This document shows positions 41,861 to 50,481 of a stretch of 64,000 nt of DNA, in pieces (the first letter of the stretch is position 1; every line of letters begins with the position of its first letter). This DNA is from Bacillota bacterium (GTDB lineage Bacteria > Bacillota > UBA4882 > UBA8346): assembly GCA_023429995.1 (NCBI GenBank), contig JAEZCE010000052.1, forward strand, positions 1-64,000. The letters are read 5' to 3'. The position numbers were made by a program, and so were the translations under genes. A model generated the notes under the pieces. That model did no database searches. It saw nothing but the letters and a program-made list of their open reading frames with translations, and had not been told where the DNA came from.

Positions 41861-42964
41861 ATGCTATCAGAAAAAAAAGTATTGATAATCGATAATTCCG
41901 CTTTTGTCCGCCAGTTTTTGAAAGACATTTTAAGTACGGTAATCGAATCAAATAATTTGACTACTGCGAGTGATCCTGTCAAGGCTCTGGAGATTCTAAA
42001 AAAAAAGCAGTTTGATGTGATCACTTTCGATATAGAGATGCCCGGATTGGATGGCGTAGCCTTTTTACAGTTTTTATTGAATCATTATCCTACGCCGGTT
42101 GTGGTGCTTAGTTCCGTTACCCAGGAGCATTCAAATAATGCGTCATTGGTTTTGTCCTTAGGAGCAACTGCAGTAATAGGAAAGCCCGTCATCGGGTATA
42201 AAGAAGGAATGGAATTTTTAACTGCCGAAATAATTGCCAAGGTGATGGCGGCTCTGAACGTAAAACAAACAAATTCGAAGGTTACCCGGACTGAAGAAAT
42301 TTACCCTAGGGAGAAGCAAAAAATAAGACGGACCGAGGTTACCCAGAGAGTTATCATTCTCGGAGCATCAACGGGTGGAACAAAGGCCTTAGAGGAAATA
42401 TTTAAAAAATTACATCCAGGATTACCGGGAATTATCGTTATACAACATATGCCAAAGATGTTTACCCAATACTTTGCGGTAACCCTTGCTCAACAAGGTT
42501 TATTAGAGGTTACTGAAGCCAAAGACGGTCAAGCCATTTTGAAAGGAACGGCTGTTGTTGTGCCGGGAGGACAAAATGCAGCGCTGAAAAAGGAAGCATC
42601 GGGATATTTTATTAAACTTTCACCCCGGGAAAACGAGACTGTCTATTGTCCATCCATCGACTATACATTGAAAACCGTTGCAGAACAAGCAGAAAATCAT
42701 GCAATGGGTGTTATTTTAACCGGGATGGGTGATGATGGGGCTAAGGGATTGCGCGCCATGTATGACAAGGGCGCCTATACTATCGCTCAGGATCAAAAAA
42801 CATCGGTAATTTTTGGAATGCCTCAAAAAGCCATCGAAAATGGCGCTGTTTCGAAAGTTCTTCCTCTAGATTTGATTGCCGAGGAAATTAATAAATGGGG
42901 TTTTTCGGGTAACCGGGAATTTTTAGCGAGTCCACATGTAATCCCAACACACGGGCTTTTATAA
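41861..42964 (+). CDS. cheB: Chemotaxis response regulator and methylesterase CheB
   Basis: An N-terminal receiver domain with the phospho-acceptor Asp57 in VITFDIEMPGLDG is joined by a linker to the methylesterase domain. The latter has the nucleophile Ser in LGASTGGTKALEEI, the His in VIQHMP and the Asp in GMGDDGAKGL. The 367-residue length is normal. It removes methyl groups from receptors and deamidates some glutamines. TGAGGA precedes the ATG. Confidence 0.95.
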   Translation: MLSEKKVLIIDNSAFVRQFLKDILSTVIESNNLTTASDPVKALEILKKKQFDVITFDIEMPGLDGVAFLQFLLNHYPTPVVVLSSVTQEHSNNASLVLSLGATAVIGKPVIGYKEGMEFLTAEIIAKVMAALNVKQTNSKVTRTEEIYPREKQKIRRTEVTQRVIILGASTGGTKALEEIFKKLHPGLPGIIVIQHMPKMFTQYFAVTLAQQGLLEVTEAKDGQAILKGTAVVVPGGQNAALKKEASGYFIKLSPRENETVYCPSIDYTLKTVAEQAENHAMGVILTGMGDDGAKGLRAMYDKGAYTIAQDQKTSVIFGMPQKAIENGAVSKVLPLDLIAEEINKWGFSGNREFLASPHVIPTHGLL

Positions 42965-42987
42965 GAAATAAATGAGAGGTGTAAATT

Positions 42988-43350
42988 TTGAAAGTACTTA
43001 TTGTAGATGATGCAACCTTGGCACGGGCTATGTTGCGAAAAGTGATTGAAGAATGTGGCATTTCCGATATATTAGAGGCCCAAAACGGGGTTGAGTCGGT
43101 TCAAATTTTCGAAAAAGAACGGCCTAGCCTAGTGATCATGGATATTACCATGCCTGAAATGGATGGCATTACGGCAACCAAGAAAATTCTGGAGATCGAC
43201 AATTCTGCAAATGTCGTTGTTTGTAGCGCCTTGGGGCAAAAAGAAGTTGTTATGGAAGCGATTCAAGCCGGCGCCAAACATTACATCGTCAAACCATTTG
43301 AAAGCGGTCAAGTCATCAACATTATTAAAGCGATGATGGGAATCAAATAA
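42988..43350 (+). CDS. cheY: Chemotaxis response regulator CheY
   Basis: A single receiver domain of 120 residues with the acidic pair DD (7-8), phospho-acceptor Asp52 (VIMDITMPEMDG), a Ser in the switch position (VVVCSALGQ) and the Lys of IVKPF. It is the last gene of the che operon and signals to the flagellar motor. TTG start follows GAGAGGTG. In Bacillus the same gene lies in the fla/che operon; here it is a separate cluster. Confidence 0.94.
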   Translation: MKVLIVDDATLARAMLRKVIEECGISDILEAQNGVESVQIFEKERPSLVIMDITMPEMDGITATKKILEIDNSANVVVCSALGQKEVVMEAIQAGAKHYIVKPFESGQVINIIKAMMGIK

Positions 43351-43565
43351 TATAACGAGGATAAACGCGGTTTCCATTTGTTTCATCGGGTGATGAAAAT
43401 TCCTCTTTTCCGCCAAACTTCTTCGAAAAGTTTATACTTTTCCTCATTCAATTGAATCAAGGACGATAATACGTTTTCCTTTTACTATATATTCCTTCCA
43501 ATAAAGGATAAAATCGGTATGTTTTGTAATAATAAGATAGCGACTTTAAAATGGGAGGATTTTTC

Positions 43566-43868
43566 ATGAAGGGAAAAGTTGCCGTTTGGGTTGGAAGCTT
43601 TGCGATAATATTTTTATTTTTACCTTCCATGGCCATTAAAATATGGGATTTTCTGATCAATGCTGCATGGTCTTCTAAAAGCTGGCTGTTTTATGTTTCA
43701 TTAAGTTTAGTGGTATTTTTCGGAATACGCTGGCGGCTCCATAAACGATGGACAGCACTCTCCCATCCAAAGGAGGAAATTTCCTTGCTTTTTATTGCCA
43801 AAGAACGCTTGGTAAAAGGTGAAATAAGTCTGGAAGAGTTTCGGGAAATCAGGCGAGAATTGGATTAG
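43566..43868 (+). CDS. Small membrane protein with C-terminal SHOCT motif
   Basis: ATG 43566 follows GGGAGGA. The 100-residue protein has two hydrophobic helices (residues 5-24 and 38-57) and a SHOCT motif at the end (AKERLVKGEISLEEFREIRREL). SHOCT is a short oligomerisation motif often found at the end of membrane-anchored proteins. No other domain is visible. Function unknown. Confidence 0.75.
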   Translation: MKGKVAVWVGSFAIIFLFLPSMAIKIWDFLINAAWSSKSWLFYVSLSLVVFFGIRWRLHKRWTALSHPKEEISLLFIAKERLVKGEISLEEFREIRRELD

Positions 43869-44045
43869 CATTGCCGTTACGCATATAAAAAGGATTACGA
43901 TAGATTTTTGTGAAAAAGTGGAACATCGTTCAGTTCAATCAACATGAGGGAGTTTGAAAAATGGCAGGGAAAAAGTTTTAGAAATCGAATAGACTTGAAA
44001 TGAGCACCGTTTATAGAATCGCGAAATTGAAAGAGGGTATCATTA

Positions 44046-45143
44046 TTGTCGAAGATTAGAGTAGGACTAATTTATGGGGGACGATCCGGCGAACATGAGG
44101 TATCTATTTTATCGGCCAATTCGGTTATATCGGCGATCGATCGTCAAAAATATGATGTAATACCTATAGGGATTACAAAAGAAGGGCGATGGTTACCTGG
44201 ACAATCGCCAGCTCCTTTAGTCGAAAGTAAGGAGCTTCAGGTTAGACTTTTAAGTTCAAGTAGCGTTAATGAACCGATTCCATTAATAAGCCACCAAAAA
44301 CAAGGAGAAATATTATCGGGTATTTTGGAAAAAGTTGATGTTATTTTTCCGGTGATGCACGGTCCGTTTGGGGAAGACGGCACCATTCAAGGCTTACTTG
44401 AGTTGGCTGATATTCCTTATGTGGGAGGAGGAGTGCTCGCCTCATCCGTTGGCATGGATAAGGCTTTGATGAAGGCGGTATTCTTGCAGAATGGCCTACC
44501 TGTGGGTGATTATTTGGTATACCTACGGAAGGAATGGCGTAGTAATCCGGAGCGCGTACTGAATGAAATCGAACAAAGGATATCTTATCCTTGCTTTATT
44601 AAACCGGCCAATTTAGGATCAAGTGTGGGAATTTCCAAAGCCCATCAGCGTAATGAACTTAAAATGTCCCTGGATTTGGCTGCAGAGTATGACCGTAAAA
44701 TTGTGGTCGAGAAAATGTTGAACGGAAAAGAAGTTGAATGCGGGGTTCTTGGAAATGATGAACCCAAAGCTTCTATACCGGGGGAAATCGTTCCTTGCAC
44801 CGAATTTTATGATTATGAGGCCAAATACATTTTGAATGACTCCAAATTAATTATTCCAGCGGAAATTTCGCCCGAGCTGACTCGTAAAGTCCAGGACTTG
44901 GCAATCCATTCTTTTAAGGCGGTAGACTGTGCGGGACTCGCTCGGGTTGATTTTTTTGTAGACGAGGCAAAAAATGAAATCTATGTCAATGAAATCAATA
45001 CGATTCCTGGTTTTACCAAGATTAGCATGTATCCTAAAATGTGGGAAGCAACCGGTATTAGCTATACGGAATTAATTGACCGTTTATTGCAGCTAGCTGT
45101 AGAACGATATGAGGATAAAAAACAGAATAAGATCAGTTCATAA
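44046..45143 (+). CDS. ddl: D-alanine--D-alanine ligase
   Basis: The ATP-grasp enzyme makes the D-Ala-D-Ala end of peptidoglycan stems. The 365-residue length is that of the DdlA type. Visible are GGRSGEHEVSILSA, MHGPFGEDGTIQGLLEL, the ATP-grasp segments (FIKPANLGSSVGISKA) and the C-terminal VNEINTIPGFTKISMYPKMWEATG with the metal-binding Glu and Asn. TTG start has GAGGG upstream. A long inverted repeat (TTTCTTTCA / TGAAAGAAA, 45149-45200) follows the stop. Confidence 0.94.
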   Translation: MSKIRVGLIYGGRSGEHEVSILSANSVISAIDRQKYDVIPIGITKEGRWLPGQSPAPLVESKELQVRLLSSSSVNEPIPLISHQKQGEILSGILEKVDVIFPVMHGPFGEDGTIQGLLELADIPYVGGGVLASSVGMDKALMKAVFLQNGLPVGDYLVYLRKEWRSNPERVLNEIEQRISYPCFIKPANLGSSVGISKAHQRNELKMSLDLAAEYDRKIVVEKMLNGKEVECGVLGNDEPKASIPGEIVPCTEFYDYEAKYILNDSKLIIPAEISPELTRKVQDLAIHSFKAVDCAGLARVDFFVDEAKNEIYVNEINTIPGFTKISMYPKMWEATGISYTELIDRLLQLAVERYEDKKQNKISS

Positions 45144-45221
45144 TGAGCGTTTCTTTCAGGAAAAATTTGAACTAATGTTTATGAATTCATGAAAGAAAGT
45201 ACAATCAAATCGAATGACTAT

Positions 45222-45264
45222 TCTCCTCCTGTCCGGGTAAAAATAGGATGGGAGGAGATTTTTT
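45222..45264 (+). promoter_or_regulatory. Hairpin that hides a ribosome binding site
   Basis: TCTCCTCCTGTCC (45222-45234) can pair with GGATGGGAGGAGA (45246-45258); six T residues follow. The 3' arm contains the GGGAGGAG site of the gene starting at 45266. The element looks like a terminator with the ribosome site in its stem, and may either end the ddl transcript or block translation. Confidence 0.6.
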
Positions 45265-45265
45265 A

Positions 45266-46015
45266 ATGTGGCGGGTTATTGCTGATTACCATACTCACAC
45301 CAAATATTCTCATGGTACAGGAACTATTTATGATAATGCGAAGGTAGCCAAAGAGAGAAGACTCGAAATATTGGGGATAGCTGACCATGGGCCGGCCAAT
45401 TGGGGCCATATTGGATCGACAGACTTGAAGGTTTTTGAAAAAATTATTGAGGAAACCAAAAAAGTCCAGCAAGAAATCTCAGGTATCCGCATTTTGTCTG
45501 GAACAGAAGCCAATATTGTTAGTTTCCAGGGGGATTTAGACATTCCTTTAGAGCTGCAAAAGAGACTGGATCAGGTTTTAGCCGGGTTTCACGTTACGAT
45601 TTGCCCTAAAAGTTTAAGGGACGGGGTCCAATTTATGTCAAGTTGGATTTTATCCCGCTTGAGCCCTCGGGAAAGACAAATTGCCAGGAACAACAATACG
45701 AAAGCAGTGATATCTGCAGTTTTCCGTAATGAGATTGATATCATTACTCATCCGGGGCTCAATATTAGCATTGATACTCCCGAGCTGGCCAGGGCTTGTG
45801 TTAAGAAGGGCACAGCTTTGGAAATTAATACTCTCCATGGTATTAAGTCGGTAGATTTCATTGAGATCGCTGCCCGGGAAGGGGTTAAGTTTGCGATCGG
45901 AAGCGATGCTCATCAACCGGAACGAGTCGGCAGCTTGAGTTCCGGGGTTGCTGCTGCCCAAAAAGCCGGATTAAAGCCGGAACAGGTTTTAAATGTCAGG
46001 GATGATGGCCGGTAA
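45266..46015 (+). CDS. PHP-domain hydrolase
   Basis: ATG 45266 follows the GGGAGGAG site. The 249-residue protein has the PHP metal motifs: DYHTHTKYSHGTG, ADHGP, GTEANIV, THPGLNIS and SDAHQP. Such domains form phosphoesterases, for example histidinol phosphatases and YcdX-like phosphatases. The metal ligands are intact. The substrate is unknown; neighbours ddl and rapZ do not fix it. Its start codon lies directly after a hairpin that contains the ribosome site. Confidence 0.88.
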   Translation: MWRVIADYHTHTKYSHGTGTIYDNAKVAKERRLEILGIADHGPANWGHIGSTDLKVFEKIIEETKKVQQEISGIRILSGTEANIVSFQGDLDIPLELQKRLDQVLAGFHVTICPKSLRDGVQFMSSWILSRLSPRERQIARNNNTKAVISAVFRNEIDIITHPGLNISIDTPELARACVKKGTALEINTLHGIKSVDFIEIAAREGVKFAIGSDAHQPERVGSLSSGVAAAQKAGLKPEQVLNVRDDGR

Positions 46016-46119
46016 TTCAAGTAAAACGTCATGGATCCGAAAAGAATCCATTATTTACTCGGTTTTTTATTAAGAAACTCTCACTTCTAGAAATGGGAAT
46101 AGGTGATTTTTAGGAAGAG

Positions 46120-46142
46120 GCGAACCATAGGTTCGTTTTTTT
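46120..46142 (+). terminator. Terminator after the PHP gene
   Basis: GCGAACC and GGTTCG arms close a three-base loop and are followed by seven T residues. Confidence 0.85.
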
Positions 46143-46163
46143 AGTAATATTATGGAGCGATTT

Positions 46164-46251
46164 CTAGTAAAACGTTCTCTAAATAACTACTCAACGAGTG
46201 TGAACGTTTTACAAATTCTGATTACCATTTATTTACGATAGGCTCTACTAG
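46164..46251. repeat. Small inverted-repeat element, copy 2 (MITE-like)
   Basis: The ends CTAGTAAAACGTT (46164-46176) and CTCTACTAG (46243-46251) are imperfect inverted repeats; within it, AACGTT-type arms (46171-46176 and 46203-46208) can also pair. ATTCTGATTACCATT and ATTTACGATA are shared with copy 1 at 12639-12698, where the middle is 28 bases shorter. No coding content. The rest of the 46016-46405 gap holds a terminator and nothing else I recognise. Confidence 0.7.
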
Positions 46252-46405
46252 TTATCGGTTGTAATGTATAAAAATATCAATCCCTGAAAAATGATCAACT
46301 AGCCGAAGCTTTTTTGAAGTTCTATAATAGTTGAGAGGGCTCTTGCAGGAAATGGTACTTGAAGGGAGAATAAAACAACAACTTTAGGAAAAGAGTGATT
46401 TTAAA

Positions 46406-47266
46406 ATGCCTGAAAGTATCAGATTTGTAATTATCACCGGTTTATCAGGAGCCGGGAAATCAGAGACTATCAAATGTTTCGAAGACCTCGGATATTTTTG
46501 TGTAGATAACCTGCCGCCGATACTGATTCCGAAATTTGCTGAGCTTTGTGCACAATCGGATGGGCGGATCAATAGGATAGCTTTAGTGGTTGATATTCGA
46601 GGCGGTAGTTTTTTTGACGATATTTTTGAGGCTTTGGAAAGTTTGGAACAAAACGGTTTTACTTATGAGACATTGTATTTGGAGGCCCGGGAAGAAGTAT
46701 TGGTACGCCGTTTTAAAGAGAGCCGTCGCCGACACCCGTTGTCTGCTTCCGGTAGTATCCTTGAAGGGATAAAGGCGGAATCTGAAAGGCTACAGGAAAT
46801 CCGCGGGAAAGCAACGATGATTGTCGATACTTCAGACCTCGATGTACGTGGTTTACATGAAGTGGTTAATCAGAATTACAGCCAACTGCCTCAACAAGAA
46901 AAAATGCTGGTAACCCTCGTTTCTTTTGGTTTTAAAAACGGTATTCCGCTCGATGCTGATCTGGTATTTGATGTCCGGTTTTTGCCTAATCCGCATTATG
47001 TGGATTCTTTGCGGAAGTTAACCGGAAATTATACGGAGGTAGCGAATTATGTCCTCAAGTGGCCGGTAACATCCAGGTTTTTGTCAAAATTATATGATTT
47101 AATGGACTTTCTTGGGCCGCAATACATCAAGGAAGGGAAAAATAATTTGATTGTTGGTATTGGTTGTACAGGCGGTCAACACCGTTCGGTGACCATTGCC
47201 AATAAGTTGGGAGATTTTATGCGTACGAAGGGATATCAAGTCGTGGTGGACCACCGGGATATTTAG
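46406..47266 (+). CDS. rapZ: RapZ/YvcJ nucleotide-binding protein
   Basis: The 286-residue protein has Walker A ITGLSGAGKSETIKCFEDLG, the FCVDNLPP stretch, SRRRHPL and the C-terminal GCTGGQHRSV...VVVDHRD ending. RapZ family members bind nucleotides and act as RNase adaptors in Proteobacteria; in Bacillus YvcJ has GTPase activity and affects competence. Next to yvcK as usual; whiA, usually third in this cluster, is not present. Confidence 0.95.
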   Translation: MPESIRFVIITGLSGAGKSETIKCFEDLGYFCVDNLPPILIPKFAELCAQSDGRINRIALVVDIRGGSFFDDIFEALESLEQNGFTYETLYLEAREEVLVRRFKESRRRHPLSASGSILEGIKAESERLQEIRGKATMIVDTSDLDVRGLHEVVNQNYSQLPQQEKMLVTLVSFGFKNGIPLDADLVFDVRFLPNPHYVDSLRKLTGNYTEVANYVLKWPVTSRFLSKLYDLMDFLGPQYIKEGKNNLIVGIGCTGGQHRSVTIANKLGDFMRTKGYQVVVDHRDI

Positions 47267-47343
47267 AGTCATTATCTTGTATTAGCCGTAGAAAATGGTT
47301 TTAGCGATTTTGATATGCGCTCGCGCTAGAAGGGAGACCGTCA

Positions 47344-48624
47344 ATGTTTGGAAAACATAGGCCTAATTTTATCGTAGTGGCTTGGTTGTTATGGTTATGG
47401 GTCTCGCTTTCTTTGGTTGTAATGGGTATTTTATTGGCCGGTCATTTTTGGAACATTGGCCTGACGGCAATGGGGAATAGTTTATTAGGTATTGCTTCCG
47501 CCCTTTTGGGAACGGTCATTGGTTTAATCAGCACGATTCATTTCTTTTGGGCGATGGTGGCATGGATTTCTCAAAATGACGTTAAACCCAAAGAGAGAGG
47601 CAGCAGAGGACCTAAAATAGTTGTGATTGGCGGAGGGACCGGCCTTGGGACTATTTTGCGGGGTTTAAAAGAAATCACTCCTAATTTAACCGCAATTGTG
47701 ACCGTGGCGGATGATGGTGGAAGTTCCGGTCGGTTAAGGCGGGAATTTGGGATCCTTCCTCCGGGGGATATCCGAAATTGCTTAGTGGCCATGGCGAACT
47801 TGGAACCGCTCATGGAAAGGTTGATGCAATACCGCTTTCGAGGGGAAACAAATTTAGCGGGCCATAGTTTTGGGAATCTATTTTTGACAGTAATGACTGA
47901 AATTACTGGGGATTTTGAGGCTGCAATCCGGGAATCCAGCAAGGTATTGGCGGTACGGGGGCAAGTGTTACCGGCTACATTGGAGGATGTTGTTTTAAAA
48001 GCGGAGTTGGTCGATGGCACTATTGTTGCTGGCGAATCGAAAATATCCAAATCGAAGCAGCCCATCAAGCGGGTTTTTTTTGATCCCAATCATATTCAGA
48101 CGCTTCCTGAGGCAGTAAATGCTATTAATGAGGCTGACGTGGTTATTTTAGGCCCCGGTAGTTTGTATACGAGTATTATTCCAAATCTATTGGTAAAAGA
48201 TATTACATCGGCTATCAGAGGTTCAAAAGCGGTCAAAATTTATATCTGTAATGCAATGACACAACCTGGAGAAACCGATCATTATTCAGCCAGTGATCAC
48301 ATTCAGGCTATAATAAATCATGCAGGTAAAGGGCTGATTGACATTGCGATCACAAATACGGAAGAAGTACCGCAGGATATTTTAGAGCGTTATATCGAGG
48401 AAGGCGCTGAACCGGTTTTGGCGGATCTGGATAAAATAGGCGGACTCGGTATAACACCGTTGGGGACTAAAATTATCGTTAAGTCCAATGTTATTCGACA
48501 TGACACTATGAAACTAGCGCATTTGATAGCGGGTTTATCAAGAACACACCGATTTGGAGCTTATTTCGGGGTATTTCTGAATAAGAAAATATATCGGTTT
48601 TTTAAACCGGAACTTACTAAATAA
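47344..48624 (+). CDS. yvcK: YvcK/CofD-like protein with membrane-anchored N-terminus
   Basis: The core domain (from about residue 90) has VIGGGTGLGTILRGLK, TVADDGGSSGRLRREFG, LPPGDIRNCLVA and VVILGPGSLYTSI, typical of the UDP-N-acetylglucosamine-binding YvcK family needed for growth on gluconeogenic carbon and for cell shape. Unlike the 315-residue Bacillus protein, 426 residues are encoded: an added N-terminal part has two hydrophobic segments (residues 8-33 and 42-75), so it should sit in the membrane. AAGGGAG precedes the ATG. Confidence 0.9.
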   Translation: MFGKHRPNFIVVAWLLWLWVSLSLVVMGILLAGHFWNIGLTAMGNSLLGIASALLGTVIGLISTIHFFWAMVAWISQNDVKPKERGSRGPKIVVIGGGTGLGTILRGLKEITPNLTAIVTVADDGGSSGRLRREFGILPPGDIRNCLVAMANLEPLMERLMQYRFRGETNLAGHSFGNLFLTVMTEITGDFEAAIRESSKVLAVRGQVLPATLEDVVLKAELVDGTIVAGESKISKSKQPIKRVFFDPNHIQTLPEAVNAINEADVVILGPGSLYTSIIPNLLVKDITSAIRGSKAVKIYICNAMTQPGETDHYSASDHIQAIINHAGKGLIDIAITNTEEVPQDILERYIEEGAEPVLADLDKIGGLGITPLGTKIIVKSNVIRHDTMKLAHLIAGLSRTHRFGAYFGVFLNKKIYRFFKPELTK

Positions 48625-48669
48625 TTACTTTTGTGTTCTCTAATGTCAAAATTCGAACGGATTATTTCA

Positions 48670-48705
48670 GCTTTGTCAAAAAAAAATTTGACAGAGCTTT
48701 TTATT
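48670..48705 (+). terminator. Terminator after yvcK
   Basis: GCTTTGTCAAA and TTTGACAGAGC arms (one G-U pair) with an A-rich loop, followed by a T-rich tract. Confidence 0.85.
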
Positions 48706-48720
48706 TTTTCTTTTTTACTC

Positions 48721-48747
48721 TAATTTTTCCGACGGACAATCCGATAA
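48721..48747 (+). promoter_or_regulatory. SigD/FliA-like flagellar promoter
   Basis: TAATTTTT (48721-48728) and TCCGATAA (48740-48747) are 11 bases apart, matching the TAAAGTTT-N11-GCCGATAA consensus at 6 of 8 and 7 of 8 positions. It lies 40 bases before the flagellar rod genes. Confidence 0.75.
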
Positions 48748-48787
48748 CATTAATAAAGATTCTTCTATTTGGATAGGAGGTGGAATT

Positions 48788-49507
48788 TTGTTACGAGGGA
48801 TATATACATCATGTACCGGTATGGTTGCGGAAATGGATCGCCAAAATGTCACCGCCAATAATTTGGCCAATATCGATACGGTCGGCTTTAAACGGGATAA
48901 TTGTACTACGGTGCCTTTCGCAGAATTACTTCTTAATGCTTATTCAAAACGCTGGCCCCAACAAGTTGGCAAGTTGGGTTTAGGAGTTCAGGCCGTAACC
49001 CAAGTCGTTGATTTTTCCAGTGGTTCAATTAGTCAAACCGACAATCCGACGGACTTTGCAATTGATGGAGATGCGATGTTCGCGCTTCAAACAAAAAACG
49101 GGACTCGCTATACTAAGGCTGGAGCTTTTCAAATTGATAAGGACCATTATTTAGTCAATAAGGATGGCTATAAAATTCTGGGAACCAATGGGCCAATCCG
49201 TATCAATGGAGAGTTTACTGTAACTGAAGAGGGACAAATCATGCAAAACGGAAGAGTTGTGGATTCTTTCCAGCTCTTTAGCATCAAAGATATGAGAAAG
49301 CAAGGCGATACCCAGTATACAAATGATAGAGCAGTTCCTGCAGGTAAATTTCGGATATTGCAAGGAGCTATCGAACATTCCAATGTAAACCCAGTTCGGG
49401 AAATGGTTCAAATGATTAATATCACCCGCAGTTATGACGCAAACCAGAAAGCGTTAACTTCTCATGATGAAACTCTTGATAAGTTGGTAAATGAGTTGGC
49501 AAAGTAA
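48788..49507 (+). CDS. flgF: Flagellar basal-body rod protein, FlgF/FlhO type
   Basis: A 239-residue member of the FlgF/FlgG family: N-terminal helix with IYTSCTGMVAEMDRQNVTANNLANIDTVGFKRD, central beta domain (DFAIDGDAMFALQTKNGTRYTKAGAF) and C-terminal helix (SNVNPVREMVQMINITRSYDANQKAL). It is secreted through the flagellar export gate and forms the proximal rod. TTG start follows TAGGAGG. It precedes flgG, so flgF is the preferred name; the Bacillus equivalent is flhO. Confidence 0.92.
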   Translation: MLRGIYTSCTGMVAEMDRQNVTANNLANIDTVGFKRDNCTTVPFAELLLNAYSKRWPQQVGKLGLGVQAVTQVVDFSSGSISQTDNPTDFAIDGDAMFALQTKNGTRYTKAGAFQIDKDHYLVNKDGYKILGTNGPIRINGEFTVTEEGQIMQNGRVVDSFQLFSIKDMRKQGDTQYTNDRAVPAGKFRILQGAIEHSNVNPVREMVQMINITRSYDANQKALTSHDETLDKLVNELAK

Positions 49508-49689
49508 TATCGGAATACGGGAGTAAAGGTAATTTTTATATTTGGCAGTTTTGAGAAAAGAGAACCGGACCGCTTGCGGAGGTTTCAGGAAGATTAGCCG
49601 ATTGCTGTCTTCCGTTTCAATCATTAAAACTCAGCTGCCTCATGTTTATTTCTGATGGGCAGTTTATTTTTTTAAGGAGGATATCCCCC

Positions 49690-50478
49690 ATGATGCGAGC
49701 ACTTTGGACGGCAGGGTCGGGCATGTTGGCCCAACAGTTGAATATTGATACCATCTCGAATAACTTGGCAAACGTTAATACCAGTGGTTTTAAAAAATCA
49801 CGAGCCGAATTTGAAGATCTACTATATCAAACGCTCCGCGAACCCGGTAGCTATACCCATCAAGAAGTCCAGCTTCCCACCGGTTTACAGGAAGGGCATG
49901 GGGTTCGCCCGGTAGCCACTACCAAGATTTTTACCCAAGGGGATTTTCAACAAACCGAAAATCCTTTGGATTTGGTAATTGAAGGGAAGGGTTTCTTCCA
50001 AATCCAAATGCCCAATGGCACCATCAATTATACTCGAAATGGCGCCTTTAAGCTTGATTCGGATGGAAATGTCGTCACTGGCGAGGGATATTATTTGGAG
50101 CCGCGGGTCACTATTCCTCAAAATGTTGAAAGTATCAGCGTGAGCTCGGATGGAATAATTTCCGTTCAGGTGCCTGGAGAGATCCAACCGCAACAAATCG
50201 GCCAACTTCAAATTGCTACTTTTATTAATCCGGCTGGTCTATCCAATAAAGGACAATCATTATATACGCAGACAGCAGCTTCCGGAGAACCCGTGGTTTC
50301 GAATCCCGGAGCGGATGGTAGCGGTCAAGTCCTGGGGGGATTCTTGGAAATGTCCAATGTGAAGGTCGTTGAAGAAATGGTTAACATGATTGTTGCTCAA
50401 CGGGCATACGATGTTAATTCCAAAGCGGTCCAAGCCTCGGATGAGATGCTGCAAACCGCCAATAATCTGAAGCGCTGA
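49690..50478 (+). CDS. flgG: Flagellar distal rod protein FlgG
   Basis: ATG 49690 follows AAGGAGG. The 262-residue protein, with RALWTAGSGMLAQQLNIDTISNNLANVNTSGFKK and C-terminal LEMSNVKVVEEMVNMIVAQRAYDVNSKAVQ, has the exact pattern of FlgG, including the FEDLLYQTLREPG segment specific to it. It builds the distal rod that crosses peptidoglycan and the P-ring. flgA follows after three bases. Confidence 0.95.
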   Translation: MMRALWTAGSGMLAQQLNIDTISNNLANVNTSGFKKSRAEFEDLLYQTLREPGSYTHQEVQLPTGLQEGHGVRPVATTKIFTQGDFQQTENPLDLVIEGKGFFQIQMPNGTINYTRNGAFKLDSDGNVVTGEGYYLEPRVTIPQNVESISVSSDGIISVQVPGEIQPQQIGQLQIATFINPAGLSNKGQSLYTQTAASGEPVVSNPGADGSGQVLGGFLEMSNVKVVEEMVNMIVAQRAYDVNSKAVQASDEMLQTANNLKR

Positions 50479-50481
50479 GTT

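Noticed and set aside
46121..46135. CGAACCATAGGTTCG as an SOS box
   Set aside because: The spacer between GAAC and GTTC is five bases, not four, and it is the stem of a terminator with a T-run.
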